From an uncultured Erysipelotrichaceae bacterium (GTDB taxonomy: Bacteria; Bacillota_I; Bacilli_A; Erysipelotrichales; Erysipelotrichaceae), in the NCBI GenBank assembly GCA_934699415.1, contig CAKUWO010000004.1:1-53007 (forward strand): a stretch of DNA of 53,007 nucleotides, read 5' to 3'. Each line of letters opens with the position of its first letter. Position 1 is the first letter of the stretch. This document shows positions 24,433 through 33,755 of this stretch, one piece after another. The notes beneath the pieces were generated by a model. The model ran no database searches. It worked only from the letters and a program-made list of their open reading frames with translations, and had not been told where the DNA came from. A program made the translations under genes and the position numbers.

Positions 24433-26180
24433 AAATCCTCCTTGAGTTTATTATATACTTCAATCGCTACCTTTTCTGGTAAGACTTCTTTTAATTCTTC
24501 TATACTTGCTTCTTTTATCTTGGATAAAGATTTAAAGCGTCTTAAAAGAGCTGTTTTTCTTTTCTTACCTAAACCAGTAATATCATCAAGTGGTGACCTA
24601 TAAGTATGTTTAGCTCTTCTTTTACGATGATAATTAATCGCAAAACGATGTACTTCATCTTGCATATTAGTTAAGACAAAAAATAAATTACTCTTGTGAT
24701 CCATTTCAATCATATCACAGTCACTATTCATTAAATAATTAGTCGCATGGTGATCATCTTTACCAAGACCAGCTAAAGTAATATCAAGATCTAATTCATT
24801 TAAAACTTCTTTAGCAACTTCGATTTGTGTTCTAGCACCATCAACAATAATTAAATCTGGTCTTTCACTATCTTCTTTAAGCATTCTAAAATAGCGACGA
24901 TACATAACTTCCTTCATAGACTTTAAGTCATCAGCACCATCTTCTAGCTTGTATAAACGATAATCTTTTTTTGATGGTTTTAAATACTTATAAACAACCA
25001 TCGCTGCAACTGTTTCTTCCCCTGCTGTATGCGAGTTATCAAATAATTCAATACGTGAAATGGGTTTATTAAAGATTCTTTCTAATTCTTTTTGCACTTC
25101 TTCTAAATAAGAATCTTTCTTCTCAATAATTGTTTTATTTTGGTTTAAATTAACTAAAGCATTTTCATAAGCTTGTTTAAGCAAAGCTTTTTTATTGCCT
25201 TTAGTTACTGTATGTAAAGGAAAATCAAAAGCATCACTCAAATATGGTTCTAAATCTAAAGGAATATATAAACTCTTAGGAGCTTCATTGATGGCATAAA
25301 ATTGATAAAGATATGATGATACAAAATTTTCACTATCACCAATTAAATAATCAATATATTTATGAGAATTTAAAAGCTTACCATTTCTAATAAATAAACC
25401 AGTTATCGCAATATAACCATCTGCTACAGCATAGTTAAAGACATCAAAATCTTCTTTACTTCTAATTTGAACATCCTGTTTACTAGCAACATATTTAATA
25501 TCATTTAATAAATCACGATATTTTAAGGCTTCTTCAAAATCCATATTAGCTGAAGATTCAAGCATTTTCTTCTTTAAATCAGCTGCAACATCTTTGATAT
25601 CCCCTGATAAAAAAGCATCTATTTTATTAGTAATATTCTTACTTTCTTCTTCATCGATTTGATATTCACAATAACCTAAGCATTGATGCATATGATAGTA
25701 AAGACATACTTCTTTTCTTATTGGATTACATTTCCTGGTCGGAAATAAGCGATTGATTAAATCAACCGTATTTCTGGCTGCTGTAACATTAGGATAAGGT
25801 CCAAACAATTTACCTTTCAATTTCTTTTTCTTATGTGGTCGAATAATTGCACAATAAGGGCCGTTATTTTGTGATAGATAGATATAGGGATATGAAGCAT
25901 CATCTTTAAAAACAATATTAAAATCAGGATTATATTCTTTAATAAGATTGTATTCGAGGATTAAGGCTTCTTTCTCGCTTTTAGTAACAATATAATCAAA
26001 ATCAGCAATATTAGATACTAATTTAGTCGTTTTATAGTTATGAGCACCACGAAAATAGGAATTAACACGATTTTTAAGGTTGATTGCTTTACCAACATAG
26101 ATAATCCGCCCATTTTTATCCTTCATCTGATAACAACCAGGCTTATTAGGTAAAGTTAATAATTTAGCTTTAAGGTCCAT
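24426..26180 (-). CDS. uvrC: Excinuclease ABC subunit C
   Basis: A 584-residue nuclease subunit that makes both incisions in nucleotide excision repair. It has the N-terminal GIY-YIG domain (PGCYQMKDKNGRIIYVGKA, residues 14-32), a four-cysteine segment CNPIRKEVCLYYHMHQC..C, a UVR motif near 200-230, the RNase H-like 3' domain (ELFDNSHTAGEETVAAMVV, LIIVDGARTQ) and C-terminal helix-hairpin-helix repeats (LDDITGLGKKRKTALLRRF). The ATG overlaps the mutS2 stop by one base. UvrA and UvrB are not in this window. Confidence 0.97.
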   Translation of the reverse strand: MDLKAKLLTLPNKPGCYQMKDKNGRIIYVGKAINLKNRVNSYFRGAHNYKTTKLVSNIADFDYIVTKSEKEALILEYNLIKEYNPDFNIVFKDDASYPYIYLSQNNGPYCAIIRPHKKKKLKGKLFGPYPNVTAARNTVDLINRLFPTRKCNPIRKEVCLYYHMHQCLGYCEYQIDEEESKNITNKIDAFLSGDIKDVAADLKKKMLESSANMDFEEALKYRDLLNDIKYVASKQDVQIRSKEDFDVFNYAVADGYIAITGLFIRNGKLLNSHKYIDYLIGDSENFVSSYLYQFYAINEAPKSLYIPLDLEPYLSDAFDFPLHTVTKGNKKALLKQAYENALVNLNQNKTIIEKKDSYLEEVQKELERIFNKPISRIELFDNSHTAGEETVAAMVVYKYLKPSKKDYRLYKLEDGADDLKSMKEVMYRRYFRMLKEDSERPDLIIVDGARTQIEVAKEVLNELDLDITLAGLGKDDHHATNYLMNSDCDMIEMDHKSNLFFVLTNMQDEVHRFAINYHRKRRAKHTYRSPLDDITGLGKKRKTALLRRFKSLSKIKEASIEELKEVLPEKVAIEVYNKLKEDLC

Positions 26181-28462
26181 TATTTAAACTCCACTACCGT
26201 AACAGCACTTCCACCTTCGTAAAAATCAGCATCTTTAAAGCCTTTAACGTTTTTATTTTTTTTGAGTTCATTACGAACAGCATTTCTTAAAGCCATTGTG
26301 CCAATACCATGGATAATGCGAACACTGCTTCTTTTAGCCGTTAGGGCATCATCAAGATATTTATCCATCATTCTTAAAGCTTCATCAACATGCATTCCAA
26401 TAAGATTGATTTCACTTGGAACAGATGAGAATTTCTTTCTAGTTTCTTTGGCAACAATCTTATTTTTAATAATTGGTGGTAATTTTTCCAAACGATGAAT
26501 TGATACATCTACTGATAAACCACCTAAATCTACTTTGGCACGGTTTTTCTCAATCGACAAAACAATACCAGCTCTTTCGTTATCTCTAATACGAACACGA
26601 TCCCCAACGACAATTTTATTATCAAGTTTTTCTTCTTTAACTTTCAAAGTATTAATTTCATCTAATTTTTTAATTTTTATAGAACTTTGGGAATTTACTT
26701 TTTGATGTTTTAAAGTAGCAATAATATCATCAGCTTCTTCTTTTTTAACTCTTAAATATTCATCAAGTTCTTCTTTGATTTCTCTTTTCTCTTTTTCTTT
26801 ATATTCTTCAAAAGCTTCTTTCTCTTTCACTAACTTCTTTTTCAAAGAATCTAATTCTTCGTTTTTGATAAGCAAATCAGCTTTTAGACTTTCAACTAAC
26901 TCTTCATTTTTACGAAGATTTTCAAGCCTTTTTTCTTCTTCGTCACGATTCTTTTCAAGATAATAATCAGCTCGTTTTAAAACACTAATATCATCAATAT
27001 AGCGACTCGCAATCTTTAAAGCATTACTCTCACCTAAGGTATTTTCTAAATATTTATAAGTTGGCAAAAGCTTATCACGATCAAAACCTACAGCTGATAA
27101 TAAGATTTCATCATGATGAAAAGCATACTTTTTAATCTCTTCATAATGGGTTGTCAAAACAAAAGGAATATCACGCTCAATAAAACGATCTATAATTGCT
27201 AAACTTAACGCTTCAGCTTCTAAAGGGTCTGTTCCGGTACCAATTTCATCAATCAATACAAGTGATTTATGATCCGCTTCTTTTAAAATATAATCAATCT
27301 TTTTAAGATGTGATGAAAATGATGAAAGTGCTGATTCGATAGATGAGCTATCTTCTAAATCAACATAAATACCATTATAAAAAGGAATAATTGCCTCATC
27401 AGCAAACAAAGGAATGCCAAGATAGGTCATAATAATTGCTAAAGCAATTGTTTTTAAAGTAACCGTTTTACCACCTGTATTAGAACCTGAAATAATAATT
27501 CCTTTATAAGAAGATGGAAAGGAATATGTATTCTTAATAACCTTCTTCTCATCAATTAAAGGATGAGCAATTTCTTTTAAATAAAGCTCATCATCTCTTC
27601 TAAAAGAAGCTAATATACCCTTTCTTGCATAACCATATTTAGCTTTCGCAAATATCACATCTAACTTTTCTAAAGTTTCATAGTCGTTAATATATAAATC
27701 AGCACTAGCAGCAATTGATACTGAAGCTTTCTTTAATATTTTTCTAATCTCTTCTTCAATCTCAGCACTATCACTAAATCTTTGATTATTTAATGTTACA
27801 AACTCTTCTGGCTCAATATAACTAGCTTGTTTAGAGGCTGTATCACCATGGTTATAACCATTATATTTATTCTTATCACTATTTTTTAATAAAAAGGTTA
27901 AACGATCTTCACGATAAAAATAACCATTCTCTTGTAAAGATGATTCATGTTCCTTCAAGAAATCTTTAGCTTTTGTCTTTAAACTATTATTGGTACTTTC
28001 TTGTCGCAAATAGAGTTTCTCTAATCTTTTACTAGCATTTCTTTTGATACGTCCATCTTGATCGATAATATTATCAATCTCACGATATGTTTTATCATCA
28101 ATCATTAATGCATCAGCATAATCACTAAGTACTTCAAGTTCTAAAGAATGCATTAAAGCCATTAATCTTTTAGTTGCAAAATGAAAAGTCAAACATCTTC
28201 TTAATTCATAAGAAGTTAAAATAACCCCTTTTAAACATTTATCTAATATCTCTCTAACATCATAAACATCTGAAAAATCAATCTCTTTACCAAGATTTAA
28301 TAATTTCATTGCTTCGTTTGTTAAAGCTATTTTATGCTCAATTAATAAAGGATTATAAATAACCTTTTCTTCTTGAATAGCTTTAATCGAGCTATCCATG
28401 CCACAATAAAAGCCTACTCTCGTTAATATTGTCTCTAATTCTAATCCCTTAAAATTATTCAT
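26180..28462 (-). CDS. mutS2: Endonuclease MutS2 (Smr-domain ATPase)
   Basis: A 760-residue MutS-family ATPase. Walker A is GSNTGGKTVTLKT near residue 324 and Walker B LVLIDEIGTGTDP. A long charged coiled coil covers about 490-610, followed by a KOW-like segment (GDRVRIRDNERAGIVLSI) and a C-terminal Smr nuclease domain (IHGIGTMALRNAV). MutS2 limits recombination and, in Bacillus, splits collided ribosomes. The start at 28462 has AAGGA 8 nt upstream and overlaps the end of cvpA; an ATG 11 codons earlier has no such site. It forms an operon with cvpA and uvrC. Confidence 0.95.
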   Translation of the reverse strand: MNNFKGLELETILTRVGFYCGMDSSIKAIQEEKVIYNPLLIEHKIALTNEAMKLLNLGKEIDFSDVYDVREILDKCLKGVILTSYELRRCLTFHFATKRLMALMHSLELEVLSDYADALMIDDKTYREIDNIIDQDGRIKRNASKRLEKLYLRQESTNNSLKTKAKDFLKEHESSLQENGYFYREDRLTFLLKNSDKNKYNGYNHGDTASKQASYIEPEEFVTLNNQRFSDSAEIEEEIRKILKKASVSIAASADLYINDYETLEKLDVIFAKAKYGYARKGILASFRRDDELYLKEIAHPLIDEKKVIKNTYSFPSSYKGIIISGSNTGGKTVTLKTIALAIIMTYLGIPLFADEAIIPFYNGIYVDLEDSSSIESALSSFSSHLKKIDYILKEADHKSLVLIDEIGTGTDPLEAEALSLAIIDRFIERDIPFVLTTHYEEIKKYAFHHDEILLSAVGFDRDKLLPTYKYLENTLGESNALKIASRYIDDISVLKRADYYLEKNRDEEEKRLENLRKNEELVESLKADLLIKNEELDSLKKKLVKEKEAFEEYKEKEKREIKEELDEYLRVKKEEADDIIATLKHQKVNSQSSIKIKKLDEINTLKVKEEKLDNKIVVGDRVRIRDNERAGIVLSIEKNRAKVDLGGLSVDVSIHRLEKLPPIIKNKIVAKETRKKFSSVPSEINLIGMHVDEALRMMDKYLDDALTAKRSSVRIIHGIGTMALRNAVRNELKKNKNVKGFKDADFYEGGSAVTVVEFK

Positions 28463-29075
28463 GATTATTATCCTTAAAATACTCATCACTGGCATCTTTT
28501 AACCAGATTTCAAATTGTTGTTGCGCATTCTTTAAATTTTCATCTAAATGATTATCATTGTAATAATTAGTTAAATAAGTAATAGCTTTATTAGCATAAT
28601 TACTAATTGGTTCAAGAATGGTATTCTGTCTGATTTCACGACCATTTTTAACGATTGGAAGAGCTAAGAACATACTTAATAGGACAACCCAAAAAGTCGC
28701 ATTTAAAGCCCCTAAAATAGTGCCTAACAAGCGATTAAAGAAACCAAGATATGGTACTTTGGATACTTTCTTACTCCAAGGAGATAAAATTAATAATAAT
28801 AAACGTGAGGCAATGACAGTTAAAATAAACCATAATGTCATATTAATAGCAGGAGCCATTTGTTGCAGAATAAAATCATCAAATTGTTCACTGTTTACAA
28901 GAGGAAAGATATTTGATAATGGTGTAGAAATAAAATAAGCTACAAAAATTGAAAAGACACTTAAGATTAAGTTTAGTGCTTCATAAACGAAACCTTTCTT
29001 ATAAGCTATGATTAAAAAGATGATATAAATTAAAGCTACTAGTATATTGATATATAAATTTAAATTAACTTCCAT
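28455..29075 (-). CDS. cvpA: CvpA-family membrane protein
   Basis: A 206-residue protein with four predicted membrane helices (about 8-25, 30-50, 78-100, 115-140) and a C-terminal soluble tail. The GFFNRLLGTILGALNATFWV segment is the conserved CvpA/YshB core. Members are linked to colicin V production and envelope stress in other species, but the molecular role is unclear. GGAG lies 7 nt before the ATG. The cvpA-mutS2 order next to rnhC mirrors Bacillus (rnhC-zapA-cvpA-polX-mutS2) with zapA and polX missing. Confidence 0.88.
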   Translation of the reverse strand: MEVNLNLYINILVALIYIIFLIIAYKKGFVYEALNLILSVFSIFVAYFISTPLSNIFPLVNSEQFDDFILQQMAPAINMTLWFILTVIASRLLLLILSPWSKKVSKVPYLGFFNRLLGTILGALNATFWVVLLSMFLALPIVKNGREIRQNTILEPISNYANKAITYLTNYYNDNHLDENLKNAQQQFEIWLKDASDEYFKDNNHE

Positions 29076-29134
29076 TTTTAAACTCCATTAATAAACATTT
29101 TAAATATATTTTATTTTAAAACGAAAAGAGAGCT

Positions 29135-29162
29135 TTGCCAAATAAGGTAATTAAATTATGTT
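29135..29162 (+). promoter_or_regulatory. rnhC promoter
   Basis: TTGCCA (29135-29140), 16-nt spacer, TATGTT (29157-29162), 11 bp before the ATG of rnhC, so the leader would be very short. Confidence 0.55.
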
Positions 29163-29173
29163 AAACTTGAGCC

Positions 29174-30040
29174 ATGAACACAATATCTTTAAAACTATCA
29201 AGTGATGCCATTTCACTTCTTAAAAAAACTTATCCTAACAATATTATCGAAAGTAAAAATCCTTATGTTGATACTGAAATTAGATTAAGTGATGCCATTA
29301 TTACTATTTATAAATCTGAAAAAGTTGTTTTTGTAGGTGAAGGAGCAAATTATTATGCTTCACTTTTTATGACTAAAAAAATTCATCCGGAAGCCGGAAG
29401 TGATGAAGTTGGAACAGGTGATTATTTTGGCCCTATATGTGTATGTGCTGCTATTTTAAAAGAAGAAGACCACGATTTATTAACTAAATATAGAATTACT
29501 GATTCTAAACAATTAAGTGATGATGAGATTATTAAAACAGCTCCTGAATTAATGAAAAAGATTGAATATTCTTTATTAATTCTTAAACCTATTCAATATA
29601 ATGATGTTTATCAAAAAAATAATATGGTAGCTATTAAAACTAAAATGCATAATCAAGCTTATATCAATTTATTACACAAAGGTTATAAAATTCCTAAAGC
29701 TGCTTATGTAGATCAATTTGTAGCTGAAAATATCTATTTCAAATATTTAATAAATGAAAAAGAAGTTTATCATGATTTAATTTTTGAAACTAAAGCCGAA
29801 TCTAAGCATCCAGCAGTTGCATGTGCCAGCATTATTGCACGTTATGCTTTTATTAAAGAGATGGAAGCAATGGAAAAACATTATGCTTTATCATTCCATA
29901 AAGGAGCTGGCGAAGAAACAGATAAAGATGCTTATATATTTGTAAATAAATATGGCTTAGAGCGATTAAAAGAAGTAGCTAAATTACATTTTAAAAATAC
30001 TGAAAAAGTAAAAGAAGCAATCACAAAAAAGGCAAGCTAA
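29174..30040 (+). CDS. rnhC: Ribonuclease HIII
   Basis: A 288-residue RNase H type 2 enzyme that removes RNA primers and R-loops. The catalytic motif SDEVGTGDYFGP begins near residue 76; DSKQLSDDEI and SKHPAVACASIIARY follow. The N-terminal 65 residues form the TBP-like substrate-binding domain typical of HIII. It is divergent from cvpA-mutS2. With rnhB also present, the organism carries both HII and HIII, as Bacillus does. Confidence 0.95.
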   Translation: MNTISLKLSSDAISLLKKTYPNNIIESKNPYVDTEIRLSDAIITIYKSEKVVFVGEGANYYASLFMTKKIHPEAGSDEVGTGDYFGPICVCAAILKEEDHDLLTKYRITDSKQLSDDEIIKTAPELMKKIEYSLLILKPIQYNDVYQKNNMVAIKTKMHNQAYINLLHKGYKIPKAAYVDQFVAENIYFKYLINEKEVYHDLIFETKAESKHPAVACASIIARYAFIKEMEAMEKHYALSFHKGAGEETDKDAYIFVNKYGLERLKEVAKLHFKNTEKVKEAITKKAS

Positions 30041-30053
30041 TCAGCTTGCCTTT
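30028..30053. terminator. Bidirectional terminator between rnhC and guaB
   Basis: AAAGGCAAGCT (30028-30038) pairs with AGCTTGCCTTT (30043-30053) with a 4-nt loop. T tracts lie on both sides, with six T residues on the guaB side. Confidence 0.9.
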
Positions 30054-30057
30054 AATC

Positions 30058-31563
30058 TTATTGTTCAGTAGTTGTATGATTTTTTACGATAACGTCGTGT
30101 GCACCACCTTCAACAATAGATGTTGAAGATACAACAGTGAGTTTAGCTTTTTCACGGAATTCAGGAATTGATAAAGCACCACAGTTGCACATTGTAGACT
30201 TAATCTTTAATGTTGTAACGCCAACATTATCTTTAAGTGTTCCAGCATATGGTACATATGCATCAACGCCCTCTTCAAATGAAAGTTTCTTAGCACCGCC
30301 TAAATCATAACGAGCCCAGTTACGTGCACGGTTACTTCCTTCTCCCCAATATTCTTTATAATAGCTACCATTAATCATAACTTTAGAGGTTGGAGATTCT
30401 TCAAATCTTGAGAAATAACGTCCAAGCATAACAAAGTCAGCACCCATTGCAAGAGCTAATGAGATGTGATGGTCATATACAATGCCGCCATCAGAGCAAA
30501 TAGGTACATAAATACCTTTTTCTTCAAAATATTCATCACGTGCTCTAGCAACATCAATAACAGCAGAAGCCTGTCCTCTACCAATACCCTTGGTTTCACG
30601 AGTAATGCAGATACTACCTCCACCAATGCCAATCTTAATGAAATCAGCACCAGCATCAGCTAAGAAGCGGAATCCTTCAGCATCAACAACGTTACCAGCA
30701 CCAACTTTAACACTATCGCCATAATGATCACGAATCCATTTAATTGTAAGAGCTTGGAATTCAGTAAATCCTTCTGATGAATCAATACATAATGCATCAA
30801 CACCAGCTTCAACTAAAGCTGGAACTCTTTCAGCATAGTCTCTAGTATTAATACCAGCGCCTACCATGAAACGTTTATGCTCATCAAGTAATTCATTAGG
30901 ATTATCCTTGTGTGAATCATAGTCTTTTCTAAAGACCATATATGCAAGATTGCCTTCTTTATCAACGATTGGAAGAGTATTTAACTTATGTTCCCAAATC
31001 ATTTCATTGCAACCGCTTAAATCAAGATCTGTTGTACCAACGACCATCTTTTCAATTGGTGTCATATAATCTTTTACTAAGTCATTCATATCAACTTTAG
31101 AAAGACGATAGTCACGACCTGTAATAATACCGCAAAGTTTACCATTTGCTGTACCATCAGCTGTTACAGCAACTGTTGAATGTCCTGTTTTTTCAACTAA
31201 AGCTACAAGTTCAGCAATTGTTGACTCAGGTTTAACATTACTATCAGATACTACAAATCCAGCTTTATAATTCTTAACACGACGAACCATTGCCGCTTCA
31301 TCTTCGATGGTTTGTGAGCCATAAAGGAAGCTCATACCACCTTCTTGTGCAAGAGCGATAGCCATACGATCATCAGATACAGATTGCATGATAGCTGAGA
31401 TCATAGGAATCTTTAATTCAACAGAACTCTTTTCACCACGTTTATAACGGAAAAGAGGAGTAGAGAGATCTACACTTGCTGGAAGATGAGTGTGATTTGA
31501 ATAACCTGGAACAAGGAGATACTCATTAAATGTACGTGATACATCAGAAAAATATTTAGCCAT
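30058..31563 (-). CDS. guaB: IMP dehydrogenase, Tritrichomonas-like subgroup
   Basis: A 501-residue enzyme that oxidises IMP to XMP, the committed step to GMP. The catalytic cysteine is in GIGGGSICITRETKGIGRG near residue 318, unlike the usual bacterial GIGPGSICTTR. The flap region is NRARNWARYDLGGAKKLSF. A CBS pair sits at about 95-225. From memory the protein resembles Tritrichomonas foetus IMPDH almost end to end (N-terminal MAKYF, VVSDSNVKP, YFSRFEESPT, STMCNCGALSIP, SIVEGGAHDVIVK). A GAGGTGG site precedes the ATG. It is divergent from proS. Confidence 0.95.
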   Translation of the reverse strand: MAKYFSDVSRTFNEYLLVPGYSNHTHLPASVDLSTPLFRYKRGEKSSVELKIPMISAIMQSVSDDRMAIALAQEGGMSFLYGSQTIEDEAAMVRRVKNYKAGFVVSDSNVKPESTIAELVALVEKTGHSTVAVTADGTANGKLCGIITGRDYRLSKVDMNDLVKDYMTPIEKMVVGTTDLDLSGCNEMIWEHKLNTLPIVDKEGNLAYMVFRKDYDSHKDNPNELLDEHKRFMVGAGINTRDYAERVPALVEAGVDALCIDSSEGFTEFQALTIKWIRDHYGDSVKVGAGNVVDAEGFRFLADAGADFIKIGIGGGSICITRETKGIGRGQASAVIDVARARDEYFEEKGIYVPICSDGGIVYDHHISLALAMGADFVMLGRYFSRFEESPTSKVMINGSYYKEYWGEGSNRARNWARYDLGGAKKLSFEEGVDAYVPYAGTLKDNVGVTTLKIKSTMCNCGALSIPEFREKAKLTVVSSTSIVEGGAHDVIVKNHTTTEQ

Positions 31564-31640
31564 TTTCCACCTCTATTTTTTAGTATTTGAAATATACTAG
31601 CACATTTAGACCTAACTGTCACGGAAAAAAGTAAAGATTA

Positions 31641-31649
31641 TGTTATAAT
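31641..31649 (+). promoter_or_regulatory. Extended -10 promoter of proS
   Basis: TGTTATAAT gives a TGn extended -10 with perfect TATAAT at 31644-31649. No good -35 is present. The start codon at 31668 follows a short leader with GAGGTG. Confidence 0.6.
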
Positions 31650-31667
31650 CTTTCACGAGGTGAAACT

Positions 31668-33335
31668 ATGAAATTAAAAGATTCTTATTTCTTTACGCTT
31701 CGTGAAGATGTTAAAGACGAAGATTCTGTGTCTGGTAATCTTCTTGTGAAAGCTGGATTTATTAAAAAAACTTCTACAGGCGTATACATGATGCTACCTC
31801 TTGGCTATAAAGTTCAACAAAAGGTAGAAGAAATCATTCGTAAAAGAATGAATGAAACTGGTGCACAAGAGATGAAAATGCCAGCTCTTATTGCCCAAGA
31901 GTATTACGAAAAGAGTGGACGTGTCAAAAACTTTGGTAGTTCAGTCTTTAAGTTAAAAGACCGTAATGGTAAAGATATGGTTTTAGGCCCAACTCATGAA
32001 GAACTATTTGCGGTCGCTGGTAAATCCATGATTTCTTCATATAAAGATATGCCTTTTAATCTTTATCAATTCCAAAATAAATTCCGTGATGAGCCACGCG
32101 CCCGCTATGGTTTAATTCGTGTTAAAGAATTTACCATGAAAGATGCTTATTCTTTTGATGCTGATGAACAAGGACTTGATGTGAGTTATCAAAAAATGTT
32201 TGAAGCTTACAAGAAAATCTTTAATGATTTAGATATTGATTATCGTATCGTTAAAGCTGATACCGGTATGATGGGCGGCTTATTATCAGAAGAATTCCAA
32301 GCTATCACACCAATTGGTGAAGATACACTTATTTATTGTGATGATTGTGGTTTCTCTAGCAATAAAGAGATTACTGAACTTGTTTCTTTTGAAATAAACG
32401 AGGAAGAGCTTCCAAAAGAAAAAATAGCAACACCTAATATGAAATCAATTGAAGATGTTGCTGCATTCTTAAATATTGATATTAAGCATACTGTTAAAGC
32501 TTTATTAATGAATGTTGATGGTGAATTAATCACTTTCTTTATAAGAGGAGATCGTGAACTTAATGAAACCAAAGTTCAAAAATTGCTTGGCTGTAATGAA
32601 ATTAATTTCGCTAATGATGAATTAATTAAAACAAGTAATGCAGTTGCTGGATATACTGGCCCAATGGGTTTAAATACTAAGATTATTGTTGATCGCGAAG
32701 TAATGAAAATGAAGAATTTTGTTTGCGGAGCAAATGAAGAAGGATTTCATTTCATCAATTGTAATCCAAGTGATATCAATGCTGATTTTATTGCTGATAT
32801 TGTCAATGTTGAAGAAGGTGATGTATGCCCTATTTGTGGCAAACCACTCAAATTCACTAAAGGTGTTGAAGTTGGTAATACCTTTAAACTTGGCACTAAA
32901 TATGCTGAAGCATTAAATCTTACTTATTTAGATCAAAACAACAAACCATTACCTGTATGGATGGGATCGTATGGTATTGGTATTGGTAGATCTATTGCTA
33001 CAATTGTTGAACAGCATCATGATGATAAAGGCATCATTTGGCCGGAATCAATTGCACCATATAAAGTTGCTATTGTACCGATTTCTACTAAAGATGAAAC
33101 ACAGATGGCTGAAGCAAATCGTATTTACGATGCATTAAATGCTAAAGGTGTTGATGTCTTAATGGACGATCGTAACGAAAGACCAGGCGTTAAATTTAAT
33201 GATATGGAATTAATTGGTATCCCTTATCGTATTACTGTTGGTCGTAAAGCTAAAGAAGGTCTCTTTGAATTTAAAAAACGTGATGAAGAAGAAGCCAAAG
33301 AATTAACATTTGAAGAAATTATTAATCTCTTCTAA
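31668..33335 (+). CDS. proS: Prolyl-tRNA synthetase, bacterial type
   Basis: A 555-residue class II synthetase. Motif 2 is QFQNKFRDEPRARYGLIRVKEF near residues 128-149 (in part FRDEPRARYGLIR), and motif 3 is GSYGIGIGRSIATI. An editing (INS) domain that clears Ala-tRNA-Pro lies between motifs at about 225-390. Two CxxC pairs, YCDDCGF and CPICGK, flank it. The C-terminal anticodon-binding domain has KAKGVDVLMDDRNERPGVKF-like family sequence. The ribosome site GAGGTG lies 7 nt upstream. No T-box is seen here, in contrast to trpS and thrS. Confidence 0.97.
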   Translation: MKLKDSYFFTLREDVKDEDSVSGNLLVKAGFIKKTSTGVYMMLPLGYKVQQKVEEIIRKRMNETGAQEMKMPALIAQEYYEKSGRVKNFGSSVFKLKDRNGKDMVLGPTHEELFAVAGKSMISSYKDMPFNLYQFQNKFRDEPRARYGLIRVKEFTMKDAYSFDADEQGLDVSYQKMFEAYKKIFNDLDIDYRIVKADTGMMGGLLSEEFQAITPIGEDTLIYCDDCGFSSNKEITELVSFEINEEELPKEKIATPNMKSIEDVAAFLNIDIKHTVKALLMNVDGELITFFIRGDRELNETKVQKLLGCNEINFANDELIKTSNAVAGYTGPMGLNTKIIVDREVMKMKNFVCGANEEGFHFINCNPSDINADFIADIVNVEEGDVCPICGKPLKFTKGVEVGNTFKLGTKYAEALNLTYLDQNNKPLPVWMGSYGIGIGRSIATIVEQHHDDKGIIWPESIAPYKVAIVPISTKDETQMAEANRIYDALNAKGVDVLMDDRNERPGVKFNDMELIGIPYRITVGRKAKEGLFEFKKRDEEEAKELTFEEIINLF

Positions 33336-33337
33336 CA

Positions 33338-33376
33338 AAAAGACTTGAGTAATCAAACTCAAGTCTTTTATTTTAC
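33338..33376 (+). terminator. Terminator of proS
   Basis: AAAAGACTTGAG (33338-33349) pairs with CTCAAGTCTTTT (33358-33369), followed by ATTTT. Confidence 0.9.
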
Positions 33377-33399
33377 AAATGATTTTTCACTTAATGAGA

Positions 33400-33755
33400 T
33401 ATCATGAAGTTCTAAAAAAATTATTAATTTCATTAACGCATTAGGATGCTGTATGCATTAATCCTACATATTCATTTTTAGCAATTAAATAATAATTGCC
33501 TCACAATACATAACCTAAATTGTTGTTATTAAGTTTATTAACACCTTTTAGAAGGGTGCAGATGATATAATCATTGTCCCCTTCATCAAAGGAATTTAGT
33601 ACTACATTTTCATCTAAAACATTAATCTCCGCATTTTCATTATCTAAATAACCAATTAAAGATAATGATGCATAGCCTGATGGTAGTTATTTTAATAACT
33701 GATGATGTATCGCTAGTTTTAAAAGTACAAGAAGTTAGTAATAATAAGAGGACTT
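33400..33755 (-). pseudogene. Decayed lipoprotein gene between proS and thrS
   Basis: The minus strand just after the thrS stop reads VLLLLLTSC, a lipoprotein signal with a lipobox-like end, then TFKTSDTSSVIK. A shift of frame then gives PSGYASLSLIGYLDNENAEI and a further acidic, asparagine-rich stretch including DEGDNDYIICTLLKGVN. In-frame TGA and TAA codons interrupt what follows, and no start codon with a ribosome site is present. This is best read as a small secreted lipoprotein gene lost by mutation. Nothing else is seen in this 380-bp gap. Confidence 0.6.

Noticed and set aside
33336..33755. An intact small gene, or TGA read as tryptophan
   Set aside because: Reading TGA as Trp still leaves a TAA and a frame change; other genes here end with TGA and use TGG for Trp, so the standard code holds.
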